This document shows positions 22,937 through 34,724 of a stretch of DNA of 64,000 bases, piece after piece. Position numbers and translations under genes: made by a program. The stretch's first letter is position 1. Every line of letters starts with the position of its first letter. The stretch covers positions 3,340,678-3,404,677 of the forward strand of contig OZ020515.1 in the NCBI GenBank assembly GCA_963971425.1. The letters are read 5' to 3'. The DNA is from Bryoerythrophyllum caledonicum (lineage: Eukaryota; Streptophyta; Bryopsida; Pottiales; Pottiaceae). The notes under the pieces were generated by a model, which searched no databases, had not been told where the DNA came from, and worked only from the letters and a program-made list of their open reading frames with translations.

Positions 22937-24965
22937 ATGGTATTTGGGCAGATTGTGATCGGGCCTGCGGGCTCCGGGAAGACCACGTATTGCAATGGCA
23001 TGTCCCAATTCCTCAACCTCATCGGCAGGTCCGCTCCTTCAAACTCCAGAATCTAGCTTTAGAATTGTGGGTTCAGGGTTTAGGGTTTAGGATTTTGGGT
23101 GATTCGGAGAGTAATTCGTTTGGTTTTGTTGTCTGCAGAAAGACTGCAGTCGTCAATCTGGATCCGGCAAATGACAACCTCCCGTATCCTGTAACTTGTG
23201 AATTTATTATTTGCAACTCTCTGTAAATATTTTCTTCGTTTCTTCCTTTGAGAGTACTACCTTTGACCTATTCAGATACGAGTGTGCTGTCAACATTGAA
23301 GAGCTCATTAAACTGGAAGACGTGATGGCGCAGTACGATCTTGGACCAAATGGAGGTATTACAACTAAATGTGTTTAGGGTTAAGATTTATGGTCAGGGT
23401 TTAAGGTCAGGGTTAAGATTTAGGGTTGAGTTGAGGATCAACTATTTGATTAACTCATGTGTGAGATGATTGCAGGGCTTGTTTACTGCATGGACTACCT
23501 GGAGAAGAACATAGATTGGTTACAGGAGAAACTCCGCCCACTTATCAAAGGTAATTTTTCATTTCATGCAAGTTGGTATGGGTTTGAGGTCAGGGTTTAA
23601 GGTTTAGGGGTTTGATATGTGGAATTTTTTTATTAGCAGATCATTACCTATTATTTGACTTCCCTGGGCAAGTGGAGCTCTTCACGCTGCACTCAAATGC
23701 GAAGAATGTGATACTACAAATGGCCAACAAGTGGGATTTCCGGGTATGTTTCCTCCTCTTCTTGTACGTTGTGAGAAAGTTTCTTTGCTGCAGTTTTCTA
23801 AGTGATTCTTTGCTTGCAGCTCACTGCTGTGCATCTAGTGGATGCCCACTTATGCAGCGACCCTGGGAAATATGTGTCGGCTCTCTTGGTGTCGCTGTCA
23901 ACTATGCTGCACTTGGAGCTTCCACACATCAACGTGTTCTCGAAGATTGATTTGATAGAGAGCTACGGAAAACTTGGTAATTCGGAAGCTTTGAATGCAG
24001 ATCAGGAACATCTTTAACCCACCCAAATAATCTAATACATTGTGACTAGGAAGTTCTGGCAAATGTTTTTCGCAAATGAGCAGCTGAGTCTTTGAATTTC
24101 AAGGGTTAAGTGCAAGCATCTTTTGTCTCCTTAGGCCCTAGACGAGGAATACTGATTAATGAGGTGGGATTCTGTTTGGCAGCTTTTAATCTGGACTTTT
24201 ACACTGACGTTCAAGATCTCTCATATCTCCAAGAATATTTGGATAGAGATCCCAGGTCTGCCAAGTACAGGTACCTCTCTGGCATTTTTAAAAGATGGCG
24301 TTTGCATCTTATCACCTTCTGTTGACTGCAATGGACTAAATTCTCTGTTCAGGATACCATAAGCCTTCTAAGTTCCATTACGCGTTTGTAGGAAGTTGAC
24401 GAAGGAATTGTGTGAGGTTGTTGAGGATTACGGACTCGTAAGCTTCACAACATTAAATATACAGGTATGAACATCCATCTTGCACACGGCAATTTGAACT
24501 CTAGATTTAGGGTGCAAGGCAAGTGTGATTGACCTTGAAGCCATTCATGAGTCTAGTAAATTGTGCTCATAGATTCTCATGCTGTCAACAGACGTTTTCT
24601 TTGTGGTGTTATCCTCGGACTGATGATGTGATTGACTCTTTGTGGATTGTGATCAGGATAAAGAGAGTGTGATGGACCTTTTGAAGATAATCGACAAGAG
24701 CAATGGCTATGTGTTCAGAGGGATTGAGGGCAACATCAATGAGTTCAGCAAGCTGGCTGCAGCGCCTACCAACTGGGACTACGATAGATATCCTTTCAAG
24801 CTGTTCTTCTGTCTCTTAACATACCATCATTTGATTTTGCATACCATCACTGAGTAGTTGATTTGTTGATATCTGCCTTAACATCGGTTGTTTTCTTCCA
24901 CGACGATGGCGATTCAGGAGAAGTACATGAAGGATGATGATGGTGATGACATCGACACTTCATGA
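22937..24965 (+). CDS. GPN2: GPN-loop GTPase 2
   Basis: Ten exons: 22937-23028, 23139-23183, 23276-23355, 23476-23550, 23640-23743, 23820-23976, 24183-24270, 24392-24464, 24657-24787 and 24902-24965. They join in one frame to 302 residues, the usual GPN2 length. Motifs in order are the P-loop [13 protein letters not shown] (residues 8-20), NLDPAND, the defining LGPNGG loop, DFPGQVELF (G3) and FSKIDL (G4), with the usual C-terminal WDYDR and [12 protein letters not shown] GTPases dimerise and assist assembly and nuclear import of RNA polymerase II and related complexes. The start lies at the first ATG (GCCATGG context) directly before the P-loop. No defect is seen. Eight introns are ordinary GT-AG; introns 2 and 9 look U12-type, and in intron 9 the splice borders are AT-AC. 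Exon borders were placed by hand but all phases agree. Confidence 0.95.
23184..23275 (+). other. GPN2: Probable U12-type GT-AG intron (GPN2 intron 2)
   Basis: The donor is GTATCCTGT, one base off the U12 consensus GTATCCTTT. Just upstream of the acceptor lies ACCTTTGAC, which fits the U12 branch-site form, with its branch A about 10 nt from the AG. The flanking codons (LP then YECAVN) confirm the boundary. Confidence 0.55.
24788..24901 (+). other. GPN2: U12-type AT-AC intron (GPN2 intron 9)
   Basis: The intron starts with ATATCCTTT, the exact AT-AC U12 donor consensus. It contains the branch-site sequence GCCTTAAC (CCTTAAC at 24,876-24,882), with the branch A 20 nt before the terminal AC. 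Removing it joins WDYD-R to [13 protein letters not shown] in frame and reaches the expected C-terminus. No GT-AG alternative restores that end. Confidence 0.85.
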
Positions 24966-25279
24966 CTGGATTTTTACAGCCACAAACTGACAACCAGGAG
25001 CATAATTATATCCATTCTGGTATTATTCACACAAAAACTACCTTGTTCCCTTCAATTGTGGTGTGGGAAGCATGTTGTTGCTCTAAAGGTCTGGGAAGCC
25101 CCATTTGGGTTGCATCATGATGTTTTTTTTGTGTATTTGACATACAAGGTGGGAGAATTCATGTATATGATAGTTACAAAAGTTTGTATTTGTGTTGAGC
25201 CCAATTCAATGACACATGGCATTTCAAATTCAGATCATCATTGCACTTGCAACATGCTTTGAGAAGTTGCAAAATGGTC

Positions 25280-25660
25280 ATGTATCGTGTCGTATTTGAG
25301 CATGCTAAGGTTCAGATTTGAAATCACCTCCAAATGAAAGATGTTAGTTGAAGAATCTTCAATCCAAAGGTGTATGTCTTGCTAAGTTTTAGTACATTTT
25401 TTTGGTATGTTATGAGTGAAATACGTGACCATATATATGGTCCTCCATTGACCTTTGATGGTCAACCCTTTAAAATTATATACAAGCAAGTGTTTTGTAG
25501 AATACAAAAAATGCATCAAAGTTTAGCAAGACTTACACCTTTGGATTGAAGATTTCATCAACCAACATCTTCCATTTGGAGGTCATTTCAATATGTGAAC
25601 CTTATCATGTTCAAATATGACATTGTACCTGTAGAATATTGTGGCCACCAGTGGCACCTT
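25280..25660. mobile_element. Fold-back MITE family B, copy 1
   Basis: The left half (GTCGTATTTGAGCATG, CCAAATGAAAGATGTTAGTT, TTCAATCCAAAGGTGTA) reappears reverse-complemented in the right half, giving arms of roughly 130-150 bp around a loop near 25,430-25,500. The right end is GGCCACCAGTGGCACCTT. A second copy with both ends lies at 31,611-32,039. A transcript would form a long hairpin. Confidence 0.75.
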
Positions 25661-28530
25661 TTGATGTTTAACCCTTTGGCGTTTATATGATGTTTACCCA
25701 AAACCAAGATTTGTCATGATTTTTTTCATCAAACTAACTTTGATGGAAATACAATGCCTTAATTTATTATCCAACCTTACAAAATTGAACTCAAACCATG
25801 ACCTTAACTTTGGGAAAATTTTGCACATTCACCGTTGATGGAATAGATTATAGTGTTTATAGGTAACGTATATTGGTAATGAAAATGGTGGACTTTGGAG
25901 GATATATTACTTTATCCATCAATAGATTCTAGCAAGATTTTTTGTACTTTCAATTAAAGAGTTAACATGTGCACTAGGTTGATAGCTTCGCATTGACATA
26001 TCATATGTGAAGAAAACAGTTATATATGATACTCGATGATTTTTTTACTATTGTCTACTTGATTGTATACAAAACTGTTTCACACCTATACATATTAAAT
26101 CAAAAGTTTTGTATGCAATGAGAGGGATCGACAATCACAATTCGAAGAACTTGTACATATTGTAGGTACCAAGTGTGGCATCCTCTGCAATGACTCCTTC
26201 ACAACCAACTACAACCACTTGATCCAAACCACTACACCAAGGCCGTGGTGCTTTTTCATCAGCCATGTTACTATTGAGTACTAAAAACTTTTGACACAAT
26301 TCTATAATTTCTCTAAAACGTTCATTGTTATAATCATCTAGTTTACAGTGCATCTACTTGAGAAAAAATCAAGCTTGACTTTGAATGGCTTTTGAAATAC
26401 CATGGATAGATATAAGGCGGAAAATTAAAAAGCTTCATTCTACTAATGTTGGAGAGATTCTACGTTAATGCTTGAATTTGCATCAATTTGAATTCTATAC
26501 TATCGATCTTGAATGTCCTTATCTCGAAGTATTAGATAGTGAACATGGCCTCTAGATTTAGGCACTAATTGAAAATTCTCTTCAAAAACTTTGGATATGG
26601 TCCAAATAACTTTGTAAGAAACCGTAATGTTCACATGTGTCATTATAAGATAAACCCTCATTAAAAATAGAATGTATAATTTGTAAGCAAAGTGCATCAA
26701 CTATATATGCAGTTTTATCTATGCGGATGCCCATGCATAGCTATTGACAAAACAAATATAGATGAACAAACTATAGCCCTAACCAAACAAACAACTAACC
26801 ATGATTCCCAAATGACACCACTCCTAACTCTAATTAGCACAAAGCAAGACAAAACAAATTGTGTCTAGTTGTTTCCAATTAAGAAATAAATGAAACAATT
26901 AATTATTTACATTGGAAATCCTAATCAACACATAACAAAACTTTCCAATACTATTGAATATATCACTTCCAAATTGATTTTAGTATAGATCTAGTATGAA
27001 GATAATGTTTAGAGACGCTCATCAACAACTGGATGTTGCGATGTTGCAACAATTGTAGCCACACAACCGTACACTACACTTCCAACACGTTTCGCACTCT
27101 ATTCGTGCAGCCAACACTCTTTTCACAATCAAATCTACAACCTCACTACATTCTCAAATTCACAAGATTGCGCATTCCAACTTCTTTGGTTTTGTGTTAC
27201 TTGCTTTGGTGTACAATACTAGTAAACCACATAAGAAGAACGGGCACCGTTTGCTTCCAACCTCAAGGTACTATGATAAAAGTCCAAAGAAAATTTGAGG
27301 CTTCTAGGTATAAATCTATAAATGATAGAAGAACAAAATTAACAAAGAGAAGGCAAAGAATTAAAAACAAGCAGGCAACAAGTTTAGAACACGAAAACCA
27401 AAAAGTGGAAAAAGGTTTGTGAGATTAGTTTGGAAGATTCATAGAAGTAAAGGTCGACTACCATGAAATTGAGGTGTGCCACATGTTAGGTTGGTTTAGA
27501 AGAATCATGAACTAATTTAGAAGGTTCATAAAATTGTAAAACACTCTACTAACATTGGTTGGAAGGTTCATGAACTAGCTTAGAACCTTCATGGAATTAA
27601 ATTTGCACTCGGGTGAAGGAGTAGGTATAAGACAAGAAAGAACTCAATGGTCTCTCGATTGCAATCCCAATGAAGTACAAAATAGCTTGGTAGGCTCTAA
27701 CCTCAAGTTAAAGGTAGTTTCAGCCATCTTGAAGACAAAAGATAGTGAAGTACTACAAAACAGAGCCGCCTTTTTCTTCTTTAAGCGAATAGTAGGACTT
27801 TACAGCTATTTGTAACCAATCATAAATGAAAAATGAAAAAGAGGTCAAAGCACTTGGTATCATAGTCTCGATTACCTCCTAAACCCATCAAGGCCGACAA
27901 AGGTGACTACACCTCAGAGAATCCATAGTAGATCATTATCTACACATTGGAAGCATTTCATCGCGACTAGTTGTTACAGAAATCACTACAGTTTGCCCGT
28001 CAAACTTCGACACACATTCTCACTGCATTTGTTGAAACATATGTTGAAACATAAAAGGAACTTTCAAGCGATGTTTCTCACATTAAGAAAACTTAAAAGC
28101 ATAGCTATTCCACTTCCACATCCTCAAGGTTTGAATAAGAAGTCGTGATGATGTGGAACTTGGAAAGCACTCCCATGTTCACACTTAGTTTGTAATATGA
28201 TGAAGCATACAGGCTGTTCTTTTCAACCAGATGCCACCATGTGATTGGAAAGGCATGTGAAGAACACGCAAGTTATGTACAATGATAGAATTCGATGTGA
28301 AATGGGGGTTTTGTGGGTCCGCAAAACACCGGTTGCAAGTATATCCTTGGTATGGATAAATTCCTTATCTGCATGGCATGGGCCCACCCGAGCAAACTTC
28401 ATTTACATGGTTGCTTGTTACAATCAAAAGCAAACCGAGGAGGCTTGTAGTTGGTGCAGTAGTATTCTTTACTTTTTACTTTTATGATAGACTTTGGAAC
28501 CAATCTGATGGGGTGAAGTATGCTTTAAAT
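25661..28530. other. AT-rich intergenic DNA, no supportable gene
   Basis: Open frames here match nothing I know. CTTGGTATCATAGTCTCG at about 27,854 resembles a degenerate initiator-Met tRNA primer-binding site of an LTR retrotransposon (TTGGTATCAGAGC). The preceding 400 bp could be an eroded LTR, but no partner LTR or pol sequence is visible. Confidence 0.4.
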
Positions 28531-29420
28531 TGTAGTTAACCCCTAAATTGACAACAAACACTTCAATGCTCGTTTTAGTGCAATGAGTAAAGAAGAAGAA
28601 AAAATATTTTATTTCTAATTTGCACCTTAGGATCTAAATAAATACTTTTTAAGTAACATAATCACAATATTTCATAGACTTTGACCGTACTGATTGAAAG
28701 ATTATTGTGTTTGAAGTAGAGAAAAGGGTTCATTTTTCTCCATACGTTGAGTGGATCAGCAAACTTTGACTTCACTTCGTGTCCGATTTTTGCACTACAC
28801 AAGGTCTAAATTCATTACCATCATGTTAAGCATGATATTAGTTCCTTGTACATCAATTTTCAAAGGTAAAGAAAGGGTGTAGATTATTCCAAAAAAATGT
28901 GAAAGGAGTGGAGGTTAAAAATTTGTCAATTCTCGTTTTCTCTTTTTTGTGAACTTAATGTGTTTTTGAATGAGAATCCAAATGGTCAATAAGAAGGGTT
29001 ACACCACATAATGCCATGGGGAAAATAAAAGTAAATATAATGAAGATCTCCACGTTTTATGTAGAAAGGAAGAAGATTTTTTGGTAACTTGCCTGATAAT
29101 GTGCGACAGTGTGTGAAAATGTTTGGCTTGGATTAATATGCTATATTCACTAAAGACAAGGGATTTGTTTCACAATATGAAATGAAATTAATACTTTTTT
29201 GTTTGCTAGTATTGAAAATCTCACATTCAATAGAGTGTCCTAGCAAAAGTTTTGGGAGTTGCCTGACGTGCCCGCTCTCCACATTTGAAATTCAAAACCC
29301 TAAACTTTTTCATAAATGTCAGAGGCAGGAATAAATTGGACTCACACAAAGCTTATAGTAATGTCCATCTAGAGTAAAAAATTCCAAAAAAATGTTATAA
29401 ATTGACACTGAATAAACCTG
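28530..29420 (+). repeat. Dispersed repeat family C, copy 1
   Basis: This stretch resembles 59,640-60,960 in the same orientation (shared pieces include TTTTAGTGCAATGA, GAGTGGATCAG and CAATAAGAAGG). It resembles 48,120-48,870 in the opposite orientation (shared piece AGTGTCCTAGCAAAAGTTTT and its flanks). A further partial copy lies near 32,130-32,360. No protein-coding sequence was recognised, so the class of element is unknown. Confidence 0.6.
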
Positions 29421-30323
29421 CCCGAACCTTCAAGAGTCCCTTGAGGGGACTCTTGGTAATTTAGAGGTTAGTGAACGTATGCAATGTTTGTTGGAATAGG
29501 TTTTAGTACTTTTGATATGACTTTCCTGGTAATGTAATGTGTTGTATGATATTGATGGGACACTTGTTACCTTAGTTGCTCTTACTTGGACTAATGATAA
29601 AAATTAGGACTGATAATGAAAACTTAGAGTAATGCAAAAACCAAACTAACTTTGGAATCAAATCAAATCCAAGTCAAATTTACCATGTAGATTTTACTTC
29701 GTGTGAAATGAATTATATTGATACTTTGTGGTTGAAAAAAAAAAAAAGATTAATGATAGTTCTTAGGGTAGATTGATAAAGGGAGTAAGATCAAGAATAG
29801 TATTTTCATGTGGGACGTGTAGTGGTGGCTCCTGAATGCACATGTGTCTCAATCCTTAGTTTCTAATCTACTTACCTCGTACTTGATAATGGATCAAAAC
29901 ATTATTTAAATGGGGGTCAGTGATTGATGGATGATATGAATACGCAAATGGAGTATACTATCAACAATTACAAGGCTTACAAGGATTTACTCCAATAATT
30001 TATAAGAAAGTCATAAAAAGTCGTTTTCATATTGCAAAATGGGTTTGAGATTCTCACTCAAAATTCTCAAGTGTGGATATTTTTGTTTTGTGGAGAGCAC
30101 CAGCTTAATATAACATGAATAGCATCCTCTACTTTCGATGTATTGTTGTAAATGTATGGGAAATAAGCTAAATTCATCACTCCCATAAGTTACACCTCTG
30201 ATAAGTTATAATGCCTATAACCTAGGCTAACTTATAACCAGTGATGACGTTTTTAGACCACAGCTCAAGATATAAATATGAAACGAGGTGCAAACGCCTC
30301 AGATCCCAAAGCCTCACTATTGA
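29421..30323. other. AT-rich intergenic DNA, nothing recognised
   Basis: No gene or clear repeat. Words near 30,190-30,245 (ACACCTCTGATAAGTTATAA) are echoed near 30,885-30,975, on the other side of the MITE. This suggests the MITE inserted into an older repeat. Confidence 0.4.
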
Positions 30324-30773
30324 GGGCCTCTTTACATTAGAAACAAGAAGCCTCCGGCCAAACTCCACTTGGGCCATGGCACATTCTTGAGAGGCCAATC
30401 CTTGAGAAGCCATGGCCTTTGGGTGTGGTGTAAAGTGAGAGAAGGCCAAAAGCTCCAATGTTGAGCTTTTTCAAAATTCATCTTTAAATATATTAAATGA
30501 TTGGTTGTGAGTTTTTTGGCCAATGGCCCCCCGGATTTATAGTTAGGCCCACCTCTTGAGGTAGGCCTAACTATAATTCCGGGGGCCTCATTATTATGCA
30601 CTTTCGTTGCCACGGAGGACAAAAGTGTTGTCCATGTCATTTTCTCCTCTTTCGTCCCTTGGACTGAAAAAATCGGGTGTAAAGTGACATTCTTTGGTCT
30701 TCTCGATTTGTACGCCTCCCATTGGCTGAAATTTCTCTCCTCACGGCCTCTCGCCTCTAGTGTAAAGAGGCCC
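30324..30773. mobile_element. Tourist-like MITE with 3-bp target duplication
   Basis: GGGCCTCTTTACA at 30,324 and TGTAAAGAGGCCC ending at 30,773 are perfect inverted ends of a 450-bp element, flanked by TGA on both sides (30,321-30,323 and 30,774-30,776). A 3-bp duplication and GG-starting ends suit the PIF/Harbinger group. Inside, at about 30,523-30,587, lies a strong hairpin with arms CCCCCGGATTTATAGTTAGG and its near-complement. Confidence 0.75.
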
Positions 30774-31610
30774 TGAGAGTAAATTATTTGTGGCCATTAC
30801 GTTTGTTTAGTTGTCTCATAACAAAGATATTGATTGCTTACCAGTAAAATAGCTATACATTTCACTCATCCCTCCAAGAACCTCTAATAAGTTATAATAC
30901 CACTCATTTGTAACTTAGCTAACTGTAACCTCACCTAACTGAAAACCACTAATGATGGAGGTGTAATCAGGCTAAGGTTACGAAGCCCTCTACTAAACCT
31001 ACTACTATTTTTGAACCTCTACTAAAATGTGATCACCGGTTCCATATTTGGCTATAACTTGTGGGAGGAATGAGCGTATAGGTAACCTCATTAGGACTCA
31101 ATACAGAAAGTAGCTTGCATGTACTGTACATGTATAGGTTATCTTTAGGTATGAAATGTGTTTCTTTATATAGGCAATGAGTTGGATGCCCCTTTAGAAG
31201 AATTGCTGGCAAAGACACATGTCACTTGCCAATGAAGCAAGCACAGCTAATTGCTTTGAGATACTTCCACATCCATTTCAGCTACGCCACATCACTTGCA
31301 AATACAGTACAATTTTATCGAAGAAACCGACGATGAGTTGTCTGCTAATCCTTTTATTCCACACAAACATTGGGTATGGACTGGGAAGGACATTTCACAT
31401 AATGTTAAAGGGGCTACGGAATAGTACACATGTGAAAAAAGAGTAGGAGGACCACACATTATGTATGTTCCACTTGCACCAAAGCATTTCGGAGTGAAGA
31501 ATGTGACAGGTTCTGTAACTTTATGGCTGGAGTATCCCGTTGTCCTTTGCTTACATCCGGGTTATTTGAAAAATCAGCCCACCGTCATAGCTTCACCCTT
31601 GAACGTCACA
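30774..31610. other. AT-rich intergenic DNA, no supportable gene
   Basis: The open frame at 31,219-31,446 has no recognisable motif. Nothing else is seen. Confidence 0.4.
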
Positions 31611-32039
31611 AGGTGCTGCTGGTGGCCGCAGTATTCTACATGTACGGTGTCGTATTTGAACATGATAAGGTTTAGATATTGAAATGAATCCCAAATGAAA
31701 GATGTTAGTCGAAGATTCTTCAATCCAGAGGTGTAAGTCTTGTTAAACTTTAATACATTTTTTTGTATTCTACAAAGTAAAATACGGTGCTTTATATATG
31801 GTTTCTAAGTGACATTTAAGGGTAAACCCTTAAACGTCAACTAGGAATTGTATATACAAGCACATATCTTACTATGTAAAATACAAAAAAGTGAATCAAA
31901 ATTTAGCAAGAATTACACCTTTGGATTGAAGAATCTTCAACTAACATCTTTCATTTGGGGATCATTTCAATATCTAGACCTTATCATACTCAAATAGGAC
32001 ACCATATATGTAGAATATTGTGGCCACCAGTGGCACCTT
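31611..32039. mobile_element. Fold-back MITE family B, copy 2
   Basis: The ends are AGGTGCTGCTGGTGGCC and GGCCACCAGTGGCACCT, inverted to each other. The arms continue inwards with GTATTCTACATGTA, GTCGTATTTGAACATGATAA and AGATGTTAG, each reverse-complemented in the right half. The family matches the copy at 25,280-25,660. Confidence 0.75.
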
Positions 32040-33420
32040 CTAATGTTAATGTGTTGATCATAATCCATAAGACAATATCAAATATAGCAATGTTATCTAC
32101 ACGTATCAAAAATCTAATACAGACTAGAGCATTATAGCAAAAGTTTTTGAAGTTGCTTAGACTTACATGTCTTAGTAAAATATTTTAAGATAACATAACT
32201 TTCTCTATTCAGGCCCAAAGAGAATGAAAATTATTTTCACACTTAGCTTTCATCGTCGTACATCTTTATTCAATTTTTTTAAGAACTGGAAATATGAACC
32301 GCAACCATGGGAACATACCCAAGATTTGCAAAAACCCACTTCGGGACTCTGGTTGGTACGGGCTAAATTTCCATGTTCACGTTGGATTTAGAAAGAAGAG
32401 GAACAATGGGGGGCACCGATAAGGGTGCATGTCTAGAAGGCGCGATAAAGAACGTTGCAAAAAGATACGGTTCTCATGATGCATGAATGACATCGTCCAT
32501 GCACGAATGAAAGGAAACTATTTACGATGACTAAAAAGCTCAGAGAATCCATCCACCCAAAATAAGCAACTTCTCTTTCGCAAATGCCGCACATGCATCC
32601 ATCACAAAATTCCTCCGTTGAAATGTTAATATCGACACAAGGTTTATGTAGTTTTTGTAAATTACTATCTACAAAAAAAACCAAACTTCGATGACCTAGA
32701 ATTTTCATACGACGGGCGCATCACGATTCCTTTTTCTTACGATTCGATTCCCATACGTTTGTTACTATACACTCCATTACATGTTAGACCATGTCTTGAA
32801 TGCGAACATGACATCAGCCAGAGTAATAGCCACCGCAATAACACCAAAACGAACATGTGTTTGCAGTGCATTCATTCAGTTTGCCACTTGTTCTGCCAAA
32901 TAAATCGATTGAAGTGCAACTTGTCTGAGGTTTGCCAAGCTACGGCGACAAGGACAAGGCTGTGGGTTCAAATTCGGACCTTGTAAATTCAATTTTATTC
33001 CACTTATTCCATACCCATTTTGTCAAGGGTCCATGTACATTCATATCTTCAATTAGCTTTTTTTTATCTATCATTTCACTTTGGGTCATACGTCTTTCGA
33101 TAGAGACATGTGTGTTTTCTTAGACCATGTTGTTTCTTTATAGAAATACTAATTGTAGAAACTAAACTATGTACATACTCCTTTGGTAAGATGGCGTTGC
33201 TAAATTTCACGAAGGCTCCAAGTTAGTTTAGGAACCTTGGAGCAACTAATGTTATTACGATGTTCTACCAATTTCATTGGCCTTCTATTTTTCATTATGA
33301 TTCTTCTAAATTGACCGAGTACCGTCGTAAAAAGAAACGGTACCCAGCTGACGTTTTAAGGGTTAATTCCTAGCTGTAAAATCTTCTCTCTACCTAACAG
33401 GACTGCCACAAGTTGCCAAC
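32040..33420. other. AT-rich intergenic DNA with a family C fragment
   Basis: Bases 32,130-32,360 resemble the end of repeat family C (compare 60,830-61,010). The rest has no recognisable gene. Confidence 0.4.
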
Positions 33421-33702
33421 CCAAACCAAAAAAGAAGGAAAAAGTAAGAAAAAAGAAAAAAGAAAGAAAAAAGTAGGAAAAAAGGAAAAGTAAGAAAAAA
33501 GGAAAAAGTAAGAAAAAAGGAAAAGTAAGAAAAAAGGAAAAAGTAAGAAAAAAGGAAAAGTAAGAAAAAAGGAAAAAGTAAGAAAAAATGAAAAAGTAAG
33601 AAAAAAGGAAAAAGTAAGAAAAAAGAAAAAGTAAGAAAAAAGAAAAAGTAAGAAAAAAGAAAAAGTAAGAAAAAAGAAAAAGTAAGAAAAAAGGAAAAAA
33701 AG
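33421..33702. repeat. Purine-only tandem tract of about 280 bp
   Basis: Repeats of AAGTAAGAAAAAAGGAA (about 17-18 bp) run almost without pyrimidines except a single T per unit. The complementary strand reads as poly(Phe/Leu/Ser), an artefact. It lies about 1 kb upstream of the BTB gene. Confidence 0.85.
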
Positions 33703-33799
33703 TTTAAAAGCTAGCAGTCCATGCCGAATTGAAGGTGTCCACTTGCGCGTCCGCCACTGATGAGCGCGGTTCCGACACAATCTCCGGAGCTTCGAGCGA

Positions 33800-34724
33800 A
33801 AGAGAAAAAGTACTCATCCTCATCCTGTCCACAACTGTAGCTGTTCAAGGATCGTCCTCTCGCTGCTCCTGCTGCTGCTGCTGATCTGCCCCACTTGCTC
33901 CGCCGCTCTTGCGAGACGAACCGAGCTCGGGATCGCCATCTGAGAGGACTCTCTCCGTCTCTCTCGTGGTGAAGCAGGCGGGGAGCGATGGCGCGAGGCT
34001 ACGGTGGGCCAGGTTTGTTTCTCGTTCTGATGGTGCGGTAGGAACACGATGCTTTTTAGGTTGTGCGACACGAGATGTGGGGTTTTTTTTTTTGCATCTA
34101 GTGATGATTCTTTCTTCGAGTCCTGTTATTAGGTTTGTGACATGGTCGCAGTTTTTTTTTTTTAGGAGTGGAGGTGAGTTTTTGCATCTAGCGTTGATCG
34201 GTGGATTGAGGTATGGGTGTGTCTGTCGAGGTGTCTGTAGAGCCAGGGAGAGTTTTTTTCTTGGAATATGGATTCTGAGTTGACGGTGCCGTGATCTTTG
34301 TAGGCAGTGAAGTCATTGGGTTGACGTTCTGTCAATGTAGAAGCAGTTTGCTGTTGTTCGCTTGTAGGGTTTGGGTAGCGATGGTTTTATTGAGGTTGTG
34401 TTTGTTGTTTTCAGTGCGCAGGTGGAGAGGCATGAATTGACAGAAGCGAGTGGTTGCGGGTTTTTATGTGAAAATGCTCGTCAGGCAAGGTCATCCTCCA
34501 ACTAGCTAGCGCTGAGAATGCCGGCTAGCGATCGGCGATCGGTGCTGTGGATTGCTCTTCGTGTTGGACAGGAATGCGCTGAGCTTGGAGCTTGTGGGGA
34601 GGCATGAGCACAGAAAGTATGCGAGTTACAGGTGTGGGTTGCGGCGAAGAGGGAGCAGCGAGGTTGGTGATGCTTCGGTGTGGAGTGGTTGTCTTCGTGA
34701 TTAGAGGGGATTAGAGGGGAAGGA
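33800..34724 (+). promoter_or_regulatory. Probable 5' leader and promoter region of the BTB gene
   Basis: GC content rises from about 33,720. A CTGCTGCTGCTGCTG run at 33,865-33,882 and T-rich tracts near 34,080 and 34,150 look like a transcribed leader with an intron. I could not fix the intron borders from sequence alone. Confidence 0.35.

Noticed and set aside
23060..23610. TTTAGGG-like runs in GPN2 introns as an interstitial telomere
   Set aside because: The words are irregular and scattered, not a tandem array; TTTAGGG-like intron words are common in plants.
27850..27905. CTTGGTATCATAGTCTCG as an LTR retrotransposon primer-binding site
   Set aside because: Only a partial match, with no paired LTRs and no gag or pol sequence nearby; kept only as a remark in the region note.
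32930..32990. GTGGGTTCAAATTCGGACC looks like a tRNA B box, suggesting a tRNA gene or SINE
   Set aside because: No A box or cloverleaf could be built upstream, and no poly(A) or second copy was seen.
33394..33780. Minus-strand frame of repeated Phe/Leu/Ser that looks like a membrane protein
   Set aside because: It is the complement of the purine tandem tract and has no non-repetitive flank with coding character.
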